This document shows positions 1 to 9,246 of a DNA stretch of 64,000 nucleotides, in pieces. Made by a program: the position numbers and the translations under genes. The notes under the pieces are model-generated. The model was not told where the DNA came from and made no database searches. It was given only the letters and a program-made list of their open reading frames with translations. Each line of letters starts with the position of its first letter. Within the stretch, counting starts at the first letter, position 1. Source of the stretch: Rhodospirillales bacterium (GTDB lineage Bacteria; Pseudomonadota; Alphaproteobacteria; Reyranellales; Reyranellaceae); NCBI GenBank assembly GCA_016185145.1, contig JACPOB010000084.1, positions 41,942 to 105,941 of the forward strand. Direction: 5' to 3'.

Positions 1-946
1 TGGCGATGTAGGCTTTGACGGTGCTGCCGAACGTGACGATGCCGATCACCTTGTCGGCGTAGACGGAGTTGCCCGTGGGGTTTGTCCCTCCGGGCACGGT
101 GACCTCGGTCCAGGTGGCGACGCCTGCCGCATCGACGTGCACCGCCCAGGTATGCAAGCCACCGCCCACGTCGATCGAATTCGCTACCAGGTTGAACTCG
201 CCGGCGCGGCCGCCGGCGGTGATGCCCTCGAAGTGCGTGGCGATGGTCGCACCGGGCGCGTCGTACTGCGTGAACACGCCGGTGGTCTGGTTGAGGAGGT
301 AGGCGTGGCCCAGGCCGCCGGGACCAGGATCGGTGTAGCCGCCGGCGATGGTGTTGCCCCAGATGCCGTAGGCCGACGTGCTGGCCGCGCCCGGCTTGGT
401 GTAGGTCGTGAAGGTGCTGGTCGCCGCGTTGTAGATGAAGGCGCTGCCGGCCGGCGTGGTGGTGTTGAAGTTGCCGACGACCTGGTTGCCGAACTGGCTG
501 TGGGCGATGGTGTTGGCGGCGCCGGGCACGTTCACCGTGGTGTATTGCTGTCCCGGCGCGGCGGCGCTGTCGAAGATGAAGCTGCTGTCGGGCTGGCCGG
601 TGGCCGGGATGAAGGTGCCGGTGACTTTCAGGATGCCGCCCAGGTCACCGAAGGTCGGGCCGTAAGGCTGGCTGCTGATCGCGCCGGGATAGTTCGAGCC
701 GTTGGCCGTCGCTTGCGGCAGCGGCGAGAAGGTGCCCGTCGACAGGCGATAGAGCAGCCCGCCGGTGCCGCCCGTGAAATTGTAGCTGGCGGTCATGTTG
801 TCGCCGCGGATGCCGGTGGCGCCGGTAGTCTGGGCGTTCTGGTATTGGATCACTTGAGTGGTGATCTGCGCCTCTGCCGTCGTCGACACGGCGACAACCG
901 GCGTGGCGCACACGGTGCCGAGCAGGGCGGCTTTGATTGTCTTCAT
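1..946 (-). CDS. Autotransporter-type passenger, C-terminus outside window (partial)
   Basis: An open minus-strand frame runs from an ATG at 946 to the window edge without a stop (about 315 codons). The start follows a GGGGGAG ribosome site, and residues 1-26 form a signal peptide ending near AEAQ. The rest is Gly/Thr/Asn-rich with motifs such as YGPTFGDLGG, HSQFGNQVVGN and FEGITAGG, which recur in the same order in the next gene (1302-4178). It is therefore a tandem paralogue of that passenger. A C-terminal barrel is expected beyond the window but cannot be seen. The passenger resembles HAF-type secreted repeat proteins; no enzymatic motif was recognised. Confidence 0.8.
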   Translation of the reverse strand, partial: MKTIKAALLGTVCATPVVAVSTTAEAQITTQVIQYQNAQTTGATGIRGDNMTASYNFTGGTGGLLYRLSTGTFSPLPQATANGSNYPGAISSQPYGPTFGDLGGILKVTGTFIPATGQPDSSFIFDSAAAPGQQYTTVNVPGAANTIAHSQFGNQVVGNFNTTTPAGSAFIYNAATSTFTTYTKPGAASTSAYGIWGNTIAGGYTDPGPGGLGHAYLLNQTTGVFTQYDAPGATIATHFEGITAGGRAGEFNLVANSIDVGGGLHTWAVHVDAAGVATWTEVTVPGGTNPTGNSVYADKVIGIVTFGSTVKAYIA

Positions 947-1301
947 CGTCTCCCCCGATGATGTCCAGGACTCTAGGAACGCTCGGGGTGAGGTCGCGCA
1001 GCAACGGCCGCTTCCACGCCGACGAACAACGTCGAGTGCGGCACGATGCTTTCCGTGTCCTGGATATTCGCGATGCCGGCCATCCAACCGACAGTAAACG
1101 CCGTCCCGTACACTGCGGCTCTCTCCCCGAGAGTCATCTTAGCATGGGTGCTGCCGCTTCAGATGGAGAAACGTGCGCAGGACTTGCGCTTTGTCGATCG
1201 TGCGCGTGCTTGGACACGTTGATGCCGGCGATTGGATGCAACTATCCCGAGTTGCTTGCAGTACGCGGATTTGAAATTGCAGTTCCGCGATCGACGTGTC
1301 G
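947..1301. other. Gap between two autotransporter genes
   Basis: This 355-base spacer has no reading frame that looks like a protein. It should hold the promoter of the leftward gene starting at 946. I see no convincing terminator or repeat in it. Confidence 0.5.
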
Positions 1302-4178
1302 CTACCACACGAGCCGCAAGCCGATCGTGCCGCCGATGGTCTGGCCGCGGTTCGAGAGCTCGGCGCCGCCGTTGGCGTACAGGAAGGTCTGCTCGCCCAC
1401 CGCGTACTTCACGCCCATGTCGAAGCGCGCGGCGTTGTAGGCGGCCTTGGCGCCGTCGATGGTGAAGGTGCCGCCGGGCAGGACGGTGAAGCCCGCTGTG
1501 ACGCTGCGGTCGGTCAGGAACTCGTGCACCCAGGCGGCGCGCACCCACGCCGCGACCGGCCGCGACTTGATCTCCGTCGCTGCATCGAACTGTGCGCCGA
1601 GGAACAGCGGCAGCGATGTCGTGCTCTGCGGCTGGTAGGAGAGCGCGAACACGCCGGGCGCGCCCGACGCCGTCACGCTCGATTCGGTGTAGCCCGGCGT
1701 CCACAGCTGGACCGGCTGCAGGGCGGCGAAGGGCGTGACGCTGTAGCGGCTGGGTTCGTCGGGATTGAGCACGAACGGCCGGCCGATCTCGACGCGTCCG
1801 GCAAGCTGGTTGGCGATGGCGTTGGACTTGGCCGTTTCGGTCGTGCCGATGCCGGCGATGACGCGCGTGGCGTTGCCGTCGAAGCGGCTGTAGGCGGCCG
1901 TGGCGTTGAGATAGAAGCCCTCCCACTCCTGCACGCCGTAGAGGCCGACATGGAAGCCGGTGGCGCGGCCGTTGGCACCGGTGGCTCCCACCCAGTAGCT
2001 CGAATCGCTGAGGCCCACGGCGATGCCCAGCAGCGTGCCGGGGCCGACGCGATAGTCGCCGCCGACCGCGCCGCCCAGGATGCCCGACTGCGCGGCGGGC
2101 GCCGCCGTGCCGGCATCGGCATTGAGCCACTGCTGGCCGCCGAAGCCGTTGCCCCAGGCGCTCCAGTTGGGAGCCGGATCGCAGGCCTGCGCCTCGCTCT
2201 TGCGGCAGCCGGCAGCGAGCTCCGCCGATTGCTGTGGGCCGCTCTGCTGGCGCGTCGCCGCCCGGTTCGACAGCAGCGAGGCGAACTGGCCGCCGGCCAT
2301 CACCGACGAGGAGATGCCGACGCTGGCGTTGCTGCCCGACAGCACGGTCAGCGCCTGGCCGATCTGGCCGGCCGACAATCCATAGAGTCCCGACACCGCA
2401 TTCAACCCGGCGCCCGAGTTGAAAGCATTGTCGAGCACGTTGGCGACGGCCGACTGGTTGCCGGTGATGCCGGGAAGCTGCGCCATGTTCGACTGCAGGC
2501 TGAGCGTCACGCTGTTGGCGCTGTAGCCCAGGTTGGCCGACAGGAAGGCCGGCAGGTTCTGTGTCGCGAGCGCGCCGAAGGTGCCGGCCAATCCGCCCGT
2601 CGCCGTCAGCAGCGTGTAGCTGCTGCGGCTAAAAGTGCCGGGCTGGAACACCGCCTGGGCGGTGCCGGCGAGCCGCGCCACGCCGTTGACCTGCAGCGAA
2701 TCGGAAACGCCGTTGGGCGCGACGCGGAACGACAATGTGCCGGCCGAGGTCTGGACGAAGGTGCCGCTGATCTGATGGGTGACGCCGGCGCCGGCAGCCG
2801 TAATGCCCATCCAGCCGCTGTTCTCGAAGCGCACGAACGGTCCGGCATTGACCACGACCTGGCCGTTGATGACGCCGGTGTTGAACACCAGGCTGCCGGA
2901 TGCCGTCGAATCCGTCTGGATCGCGAAGGTGCCGGGCGCGGCGTTGATCGTGCCGTAGTTCAGGAGCGAGCTGAAGCTGCCGCTCATCAGCACGGCCGTG
3001 CTGCCGGCGCCGCTGACAGCGACCGTGCCGCTATTGGTGACCACGCCGTAGGTGTTGATGTTGACGCCGACGCTGCCCACGCCGGTCGTCGTCACCGTGC
3101 CGTTATTGACGATGTCGTCGCCCTGGATGCCCTGCAGCGCGACCGTGCCCGCCGTGCTGGTCGACAGCGTGCCGTTGTTGGTGATCGGATTGTAGATGCC
3201 GGGAATGGTGGTGGTGAAAGCGCGGGTCACGCCGTTCTGGACGTACACTCCGATCGCGGTGTTGCCGTAGATCGAATTGGCCGAGGTCGTGCTGGCGCCC
3301 GGCACGGCGAGCGGGATCCAGGTCGCCACCCCGTTCTCGTCGATATGGACGACCCAGGCACTGACAACGCCGTTGCCGTCGACCGAATCGGCCACCAGGT
3401 TGTAGGTATTGGCGTGGCCGCCGCCGGTGATGCCCTCGAAATGCGTGACCACGGTGCCGGCGCCGGGCGCGTCATAGTCGGTGTAGACGCCGGTGTCCTG
3501 GTTGAGGATGTAGGCCCGCGACAGGCCTGGCCCGAGGCTCGAGCCGCCGGCGATGCGGTTGCCGTAGACACCGTAGGCGGTGGTGCTGGTGTAGGGGCCC
3601 GGTCGGTTGATGGTCGTCATCGATCCGGTGCCGATGTTGTAGAGGAAGGCGTTGCCGACGGCGGCGTTGCCGGTGTCCCAGTTGCCGACGAGCTGGTTGC
3701 CGAAGTTCGAATGGCCGATCGTGTTGAAGGCGCCAGGGCCGCCGATCAGGGTCGTGAGCTGCTGGCCGGGCGCGTTGGCGCCGTCGAAAAGATAGCCGAG
3801 ATCGCCGCTGCCATTGGCCGATGTCTTGTAGCTGCCCGTGACGCGCAGGATGCCGCTGGCCGAGCCGAAGCTTGGCCCGTAGGGCGTGTTGGTGGTGGCG
3901 CCGGTCAGATTGACGCCTGAGGAAGTCGCGGTGGGATATGGCACCGGGGTTGTCGAGGGCAGGGTGTAGAGCTGCCCGCCGGTGTCGCCGCCGCTACCAA
4001 GCGTGTAATCGCCGGTCATGTTGTTGCCGCGGATGCCCGTGACCGTGGTCACCGTGCTGCCGGCGGCGCCGAAGGTGGTGTAGTTCAGAGCCTGCGCGAG
4101 CGCCGCCGTCGACACCGAACACAAAAGCGGTGCGGCCAGCCAGGCCGCTGCGCGAATCCCGCCGATGCCGATGACCAT
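1302..4178 (-). CDS. Autotransporter with HAF-like passenger
   Basis: 958 residues. ATG at 4178 lies about 8 bases after GGGGGAG. A signal peptide (about 1-29) ends near ALAQ. Residues 30-330 repeat the passenger of the gene at 1-946. Residues 330-430 are Val/Asn/Gly-rich beta-helix repeats (VNNGTV, VTNSGTV). A pre-barrel linker (about 500-560) is shared with the other autotransporters. From about residue 680 an autotransporter beta-barrel runs to a terminal Leu-Val-Trp. Known for the family: type V secretion, with the barrel in the outer membrane and the passenger outside. The passenger's role is unknown; adhesion or matrix binding is a guess. Confidence 0.9.
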   Translation of the reverse strand: MVIGIGGIRAAAWLAAPLLCSVSTAALAQALNYTTFGAAGSTVTTVTGIRGNNMTGDYTLGSGGDTGGQLYTLPSTTPVPYPTATSSGVNLTGATTNTPYGPSFGSASGILRVTGSYKTSANGSGDLGYLFDGANAPGQQLTTLIGGPGAFNTIGHSNFGNQLVGNWDTGNAAVGNAFLYNIGTGSMTTINRPGPYTSTTAYGVYGNRIAGGSSLGPGLSRAYILNQDTGVYTDYDAPGAGTVVTHFEGITGGGHANTYNLVADSVDGNGVVSAWVVHIDENGVATWIPLAVPGASTTSANSIYGNTAIGVYVQNGVTRAFTTTIPGIYNPITNNGTLSTSTAGTVALQGIQGDDIVNNGTVTTTGVGSVGVNINTYGVVTNSGTVAVSGAGSTAVLMSGSFSSLLNYGTINAAPGTFAIQTDSTASGSLVFNTGVINGQVVVNAGPFVRFENSGWMGITAAGAGVTHQISGTFVQTSAGTLSFRVAPNGVSDSLQVNGVARLAGTAQAVFQPGTFSRSSYTLLTATGGLAGTFGALATQNLPAFLSANLGYSANSVTLSLQSNMAQLPGITGNQSAVANVLDNAFNSGAGLNAVSGLYGLSAGQIGQALTVLSGSNASVGISSSVMAGGQFASLLSNRAATRQQSGPQQSAELAAGCRKSEAQACDPAPNWSAWGNGFGGQQWLNADAGTAAPAAQSGILGGAVGGDYRVGPGTLLGIAVGLSDSSYWVGATGANGRATGFHVGLYGVQEWEGFYLNATAAYSRFDGNATRVIAGIGTTETAKSNAIANQLAGRVEIGRPFVLNPDEPSRYSVTPFAALQPVQLWTPGYTESSVTASGAPGVFALSYQPQSTTSLPLFLGAQFDAATEIKSRPVAAWVRAAWVHEFLTDRSVTAGFTVLPGGTFTIDGAKAAYNAARFDMGVKYAVGEQTFLYANGGAELSNRGQTIGGTIGLRLVW

Positions 4179-4270
4179 TTACGCTGCTCCCCCGCCCGTA
4201 CCCGTTCGGGCTTCTTCTTCGCTTGTCACAGTAACGGAAGACGGTACGGCAAGTGCTGGGGAATTTCGCC

Positions 4271-7200
4271 TCACCACACGATGCGCAGGCCGATCGTCCC
4301 GGCAAGACTCTGCCCGCGGTTGGACAGCTCGACATTGCCGTTGGCGAACAGCGAGGTCTGGCTGCCGACGGCATAGGTGGCGCCGAAGTCGAAACGCGCC
4401 GCGTCGCTGGCCGCGCGTGCGCCGTCGACGGTGAAGGTGCTGCCCGGCAGCACCTGGAAGCCCGCCGTGACGCTGCGGTCGGCCAGGAACTCGTGCACCC
4501 AGGAGGTGCGCAGCCATCCCGTCAGCGGCCGCGAATTGATCTCGGTCCTGGCGTCGAGCTGCACGCCCAGGAACATCGGCAGCGACGTCGTGGCCTGCTG
4601 CTGGTAGCTGAGGGCGAACACGCCCGGCGCGCCGGTCGCGGTCACGCTCGATTCGGTGACGCCCGGCGTCCACAGCGCGGCAGGCTGCAGGGCGATGAAC
4701 GGCGTGAGCCCGAGCGCGCCGCCCGTGATCTCGGCCACCTCGAAGGGCCGGCCGACTTCGATGCGGCCGCCGAGCTGGCTGGACGTCGTCGACGACTTCG
4801 CCGTTTCCGTCGTGCCGATGCCGTTGATCGGCCGGATGGCGCTGCCGTCGAAGCGGCTGTAGGCCAGCGCGGCGTTGACGTAGAAGCCCTGCCAGTCGTG
4901 CTGGCCGTAGAGCCCGAAATGCACGCCGGTGGCGCGGCCGTTGGCGCCGGTTGCGCCGACCCAGTAATTGGAACCGCTGAGGCCGACCGCGATGCCGAGC
5001 AGCGTCTGCGGCCCGACGCGATAGTCGCCGCCGAACGCGCCGCCGCCGATCGTCTGCTGCGCGGCGTTGGCCCCCGTCACCGGATCGGCGTTGAGCCATT
5101 GCGCCCCACCGAACGCCGTGCCCCAGGCGCTCCAGTTGCGCGGCCCGTTGCGCGGTTCGTCGGCTGCATCGCAGGCCGCGGCACCCGGTGCGCTGCAGTC
5201 CGCCAGCCATGCGGTCTGCTCCTCGGCGCGCCGCGTGGTCGGGCGATTGGCCAGCAGCGCCGCGAACTGCCCGCCGGCGGTGATGGCCATCGACTGGCCG
5301 ACGCTGGCATTGTCGCCCGACAGCAGCTCGAGCGCGGCCGGTAGCTGGCCCGACGAGAGCCCGAACAGGGCGGGCATGGCGCCGAGGCCGGGGCCGGCGT
5401 TGAACGCGCTGTCGAGGGCGCGCGCGACGGCGACCTGGTTGCCGGCCAGGCCCGGCGTCGCGGTCATGGCCGATTGCAGGTTGAGCGTCACGTCCGTCGC
5501 GCTGTAGCCCAGGCTCGGATTCAGGAAGCCCGGCAGGCCGACCGAGGTCAGGTCCTGGAAGCTGCCGTCGAGGCCGCCTGCGGCCGACAGGATGGTGTAG
5601 CTGCGCGTCAGGGTCCCCGGCGCGAACAGCGCCTGGGTGGTGCCGGCGAGCGTGGCGCTGCCGGTGACGGTGGTGCGGTCGGCCGCCGCCCCCGCCACCT
5701 CAACCTGGTAGATGCTGCCGGAAACGAAGGTGAGGTTGCCGTTGACCGTCAGCGTGCCGATCGAGTTGCCGGGCGCCAGCGTGCCCGCGACCAGGCTCGT
5801 CGGCACGAAGCCGACGCCGCCCAGGATGCCGCCCGGCCCGACCATGACATCGCTCGACTGCGTGATGTCGCCATTCACGTTGAGCCGTCCACCTATCACG
5901 CTGGTCTGCCCGCTGTAGGTCGCCGTGCCGTCGATGGTGAGCGTGCCGTAGCCGTACTTCACCAGGTTGCGGCTGGCGTAGTTGCCGTTGGTCAGGATCG
6001 ACGCCGGGGGCGCCGAATCGTTGTCGGCCAGGCCGAAGCGCAGCTCGAGGGCGCTGGGGAAGAACGCCGTCACGTCGTACAGCAGCCAGGCGCCGCGGCC
6101 GAACAGGCTCACTGCCAGGACGTCGGCGAACTTGTTGTAGCTCATCTGGTTGACGATGGTGTTGGGCAGGCCGAAGCCGAAGGCTCGCCAGTTGCTGAGC
6201 GCGCCGTTGCCGTCGCTGTCGGCGGTGGCGATCGGGCTCTGGGCATTGGCGACGTCGTTGAGCCCGCCGACCATCAGCGCCTGCACGCCGTTGGCGGAGA
6301 TGAACTCGACGCTGGTCGGCCGGATGATGTTGAGCGGGGCGAGGTTGGGCGTGAGGTCGGTGAAGCTGGTCCCGGCATCCACCGTGCCCCACACCCGCGC
6401 GGTGTCGGCGGCGAAGAAACGCTGGTAGGCGCGGGCGTCGAACACCACCGAGGTCGGCATCGCGCCGGCGTATGGCGCGAGCTGCGTCAGCGAGCCCGCC
6501 GCGCCCGTGGTGCTGAGGAAGAGCCTGCCGGGCTGGCCGTCAAAGGCCGGTCCCGACCCCGCCAGCACGGCGTCGATGTTGTCGTCGGTGCCGTAGGCCA
6601 GGGCCGAGATCGGCCCGACCATGCTGCCCGCCGTGCCGAGGTTGGTGAGCGTCAGCACTTCGGCCGAGGCGTTCTGGTCGACCGTCGTGTAGACGTAGTT
6701 GGTGCCGATCGCGATCCGCTGCGGGTCGGACCGGTTCAGCACGATGCGGCTCGAGAACGGCAGCGACTTCACCGGCACCCGCCGCGGTATCGTCGAGAAG
6801 TCGTCGTCGACGATGCCGATCAGGTCGCTCATGCCCTCCCGCGTGCCGAAGGTGTACGACGACTGGACCCGGCCGTTGGCGTCGACGATGAAGCGCGTGA
6901 GCGGCGCCAGGTTCTGCGACGTGAGGTAGATTGCGCTGAGGCCCTGGCCGCGCAGCGTCGTGTCGTTGACCACCGCGTTGACGCCGTCGCCGCCACCCCC
7001 GGCGGCGTTGTAGGTCGAGCTGCCGGGCGCGCTCTGGTAGGCCGAGCCGGTGTCCTGCGCCGACATCACCAGGCGCCGGCTGATCGAATCGAAGGCCACC
7101 GCATAGGGCTCGCGCAACGACAGCGACGGGTTGTTGAGCCCGCGCCAGGCGCCCATGCCGGCGGGGTTGGTGCGGAAGTACAGGCCGCCGTCGCCGCCCT

Positions 7201-8395
7201 GGATCAGCCGGCCCAGCGCGTCGAAGGCGAGCGTGCGCGCGTCGGCATGCGTCGTCGAGCCGTCGATCGTGCCGCTGTCGGTCAGCGTCTCGGCAACCGA
7301 CGTGCCGTCGGGCCGCCGGACGATGCGGTAGGCCGTCACGGTGAACGGCGCGTCGGCGATGCGATCGCCGGCGACGTAGACGATGTCGGGGTTCGCGGGA
7401 TCGATGGTGATGGCGAAGTCGGTCGAGGCCTGGCCGCCGGGGTTGATCCGCGGCACGGCCAGCGGCGCCCAGCTCGCGCCGCCATCGCGTGAATGTTGGA
7501 TCTCGACCAGCCTGCCGCTGGTAGGGCCGCCGCTCGAGCTGTCGTAGACGCCGACGGCGATCGATCCGTTGGGGCCGGTCGCCACGCGGGCGATGCGGTT
7601 GGCGCCAAGCGACAGGACCGGCGTCCAGTCGGCGCCGCCGTTGCTGCTCTTGTAGACTCCGTTGGCGCTGACCGCCGCGTAGAAGACGTTGCGGTTGGCG
7701 CCGTCGCCCGCCAGCGAGGAGACCGGGCCGCTCGCCAGGCCGTGCGTGCCGCTCACCAGGCCGAACGAGCCGCCGCCGTCGATGCTGCGATAGAGTCCGC
7801 CCGCCGCCGCCGGGTCATGCGGCTCGGCGGCGGCCGCCAGCAAAGTGCTGCCGCGCGCCGCCACGCCGACGATGCTCTTGTTGGCGAGCGCAGCACCGCC
7901 CAGCTCGCGCCACGAATCGCCGCCGTTGGTGCTGTAGAGCAGCCCGATACGCTCGCCGCCGCGACCCGTCACGTTGTTGTTGCCGATCAGGCCGTTGGAG
8001 GTGATGCCCGTGCCGGCGACCAGCGTGTTGCGGCTGGCGTCGGTCGGATCGAAGGCGAGACTCGCGATCGACAGCGAGCGCTGCTTGTCGGTGAGCGGCG
8101 TCCAGCTCTCGCCGCCGTTGCGCGTCACCCAGATGCCGCCATTGGTGCCGCCGACGTACATCGTGCTGGCATCGGTGGGATGCGGCAGCACGGCCTGGAT
8201 GGCCGCGCCGACCGTTCCATTGGGCGGCTGGTCGTTGCTCTGGATCGTGGCGGCGGGGCCGATGCTGAGGCCCGGGCCCTGGTTGACGAAGGTCTGCGCT
8301 GTCGCCGGTGTCGCGGCGGCCACGACGGTCGCGGCCAGCCAGAGGACGGCCGGGCGCAAGGCTGCGAAGACAGGATTGGTCCGGGCTCGGGCCAT
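4271..8395 (-). CDS. Autotransporter with Asp-box (BNR) propeller passenger
   Basis: 1374 residues from the internal ATG at 8395; an upstream ATG at 8464 would place 23 unlikely residues before a clear signal peptide (VLWLAATVVAAATPATA). Residues about 30-780 carry repeated Asp-box motifs (NGGESW, NGGDSW, DGGGSF, NGGADW, DGGASW, DAGTSF), typical of sialidase/VPS10-like propellers. An autotransporter-associated strand repeat follows (YGTLTIDG, TYSG, LAPGNSIG), then a C-terminal barrel from about 1110 ending Leu-Arg-Ile-Val-Trp. The barrel is clearly related to that at 1302-4178. Secreted glycan binding or cleavage is possible, but Asp-boxes also occur in non-enzymatic propellers and no catalytic set was recognised. 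Confidence 0.9.
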   Translation of the reverse strand: MARARTNPVFAALRPAVLWLAATVVAAATPATAQTFVNQGPGLSIGPAATIQSNDQPPNGTVGAAIQAVLPHPTDASTMYVGGTNGGIWVTRNGGESWTPLTDKQRSLSIASLAFDPTDASRNTLVAGTGITSNGLIGNNNVTGRGGERIGLLYSTNGGDSWRELGGAALANKSIVGVAARGSTLLAAAAEPHDPAAAGGLYRSIDGGGSFGLVSGTHGLASGPVSSLAGDGANRNVFYAAVSANGVYKSSNGGADWTPVLSLGANRIARVATGPNGSIAVGVYDSSSGGPTSGRLVEIQHSRDGGASWAPLAVPRINPGGQASTDFAITIDPANPDIVYVAGDRIADAPFTVTAYRIVRRPDGTSVAETLTDSGTIDGSTTHADARTLAFDALGRLIQGGDGGLYFRTNPAGMGAWRGLNNPSLSLREPYAVAFDSISRRLVMSAQDTGSAYQSAPGSSTYNAAGGGGDGVNAVVNDTTLRGQGLSAIYLTSQNLAPLTRFIVDANGRVQSSYTFGTREGMSDLIGIVDDDFSTIPRRVPVKSLPFSSRIVLNRSDPQRIAIGTNYVYTTVDQNASAEVLTLTNLGTAGSMVGPISALAYGTDDNIDAVLAGSGPAFDGQPGRLFLSTTGAAGSLTQLAPYAGAMPTSVVFDARAYQRFFAADTARVWGTVDAGTSFTDLTPNLAPLNIIRPTSVEFISANGVQALMVGGLNDVANAQSPIATADSDGNGALSNWRAFGFGLPNTIVNQMSYNKFADVLAVSLFGRGAWLLYDVTAFFPSALELRFGLADNDSAPPASILTNGNYASRNLVKYGYGTLTIDGTATYSGQTSVIGGRLNVNGDITQSSDVMVGPGGILGGVGFVPTSLVAGTLAPGNSIGTLTVNGNLTFVSGSIYQVEVAGAAADRTTVTGSATLAGTTQALFAPGTLTRSYTILSAAGGLDGSFQDLTSVGLPGFLNPSLGYSATDVTLNLQSAMTATPGLAGNQVAVARALDSAFNAGPGLGAMPALFGLSSGQLPAALELLSGDNASVGQSMAITAGGQFAALLANRPTTRRAEEQTAWLADCSAPGAAACDAADEPRNGPRNWSAWGTAFGGAQWLNADPVTGANAAQQTIGGGAFGGDYRVGPQTLLGIAVGLSGSNYWVGATGANGRATGVHFGLYGQHDWQGFYVNAALAYSRFDGSAIRPINGIGTTETAKSSTTSSQLGGRIEVGRPFEVAEITGGALGLTPFIALQPAALWTPGVTESSVTATGAPGVFALSYQQQATTSLPMFLGVQLDARTEINSRPLTGWLRTSWVHEFLADRSVTAGFQVLPGSTFTVDGARAASDAARFDFGATYAVGSQTSLFANGNVELSNRGQSLAGTIGLRIVW

Positions 8396-8488
8396 GGTTA
8401 CGCAACTCAGACGGCAACTTCCGGTTCCGACACTGGCACACTTCCGGCGATCGCGCTCGATCATGCGACCCGGCTTTTCGCCGGGCGG

Positions 8489-8995
8489 TCAGCGCGCGTA
8501 GCGATATTTGAAATCGCAGTGGCTGGCGCCCTGCATGATGGTCTGCGTGCGCTCGAGCTTGAGCTTGGGATCGTAGCCTTCGCAGAACGCGCCGTCGCGG
8601 TTGCACGACAGCAGGTGGCCGATCTCGCCCAGCCCCATCGCCTTGTAGGTCTCGGCGTAGCGGCAGCGCACGACGTTGAAGGTGAAGCTGGTGTCGCTCT
8701 GCTCCTTGACCTCGATCTCGAGCGCGCCGCCCTTGGTCCACAGCGGCATCACGTCCTGGAACGCCTTCAGCGAAGTGCCGCCCGGCGCCGCCGCCGCGAA
8801 CGCCCGCGCCTGCTCGATGGCCGAGCGGCGCACCGACTCCGCGATCGTCTTCTTCGCGACCTGCTCGCCGTGGCTCTCCTTCAGGGTGAGATAGACCTCC
8901 TTCAGGATCTCGGCCTCGATCTTGCGCTTCTCCAGCATGGAGAGGCCTTCGGGGTGGGCGGCCGCCTGGTTGGAGGGGGTGGGGCTCTGGCTCAT
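8489..8995 (-). CDS. L-2-amino-thiazoline-4-carboxylic acid hydrolase family protein
   Basis: 168 residues; ATG at 8995 with AGGAG seven bases upstream. The C-terminal half shows the family pattern: FNVVRCRYAE, then SCNRDGAFCEGYDP, KLERTQTIMQG and CDFKYRY, with conserved cysteines. Characterised members hydrolyse L-ATC on a route to cysteine, but many relatives have unknown substrates. The N-terminus is helical (ILKEVYLTLKESHGEQVAKK). It lies 93 bases upstream of the autotransporter on the same strand, with no obvious functional link. Confidence 0.75.
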   Translation of the reverse strand: MSQSPTPSNQAAAHPEGLSMLEKRKIEAEILKEVYLTLKESHGEQVAKKTIAESVRRSAIEQARAFAAAAPGGTSLKAFQDVMPLWTKGGALEIEVKEQSDTSFTFNVVRCRYAETYKAMGLGEIGHLLSCNRDGAFCEGYDPKLKLERTQTIMQGASHCDFKYRYAR

Positions 8996-9029
8996 GGCTG
9001 GCTCCTGCGATGATTCCCGAGCCTACACC

Positions 9030-9058
9030 TTGACATCGCGACCCTGCGATGAAATATG
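9030..9058 (+). promoter_or_regulatory. Candidate sigma-70 promoter before argC
   Basis: TTGACA, a 17-base spacer, then AATATG. It points toward the gene at 9247 and would give a leader of about 180 bases. The -35 is perfect and the -10 only fair. Confidence 0.4.
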
Positions 9059-9246
9059 CGCGCACGATGACTTCGTTCGCCCCCTTCCGGTCGCGACGCC
9101 GCCGCTCCTCCGAGCGGTGTGAAGACGCGCGCGCGTAACAACCGCGCCGTATCGTGAAGCCGCTGGAGAGATCAGGCGGCTTCCATCCCTTCCTTCTTCT
9201 CCAGTCGGCCCTCCCAAAGGCCTAAAATTTCGCGAGAGAGAAGACC

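Noticed and set aside
1296..3920. Long plus-strand frame (874 codons) opposite the autotransporter
   Set aside because: Ala/Arg/Gly/Val-rich translation without domains, exactly antisense to a well-supported gene; a GC-bias shadow.
5474..7492. Plus-strand frame (672 codons) opposite the Asp-box autotransporter
   Set aside because: Arg/Val/Gly-rich shadow without start signals.
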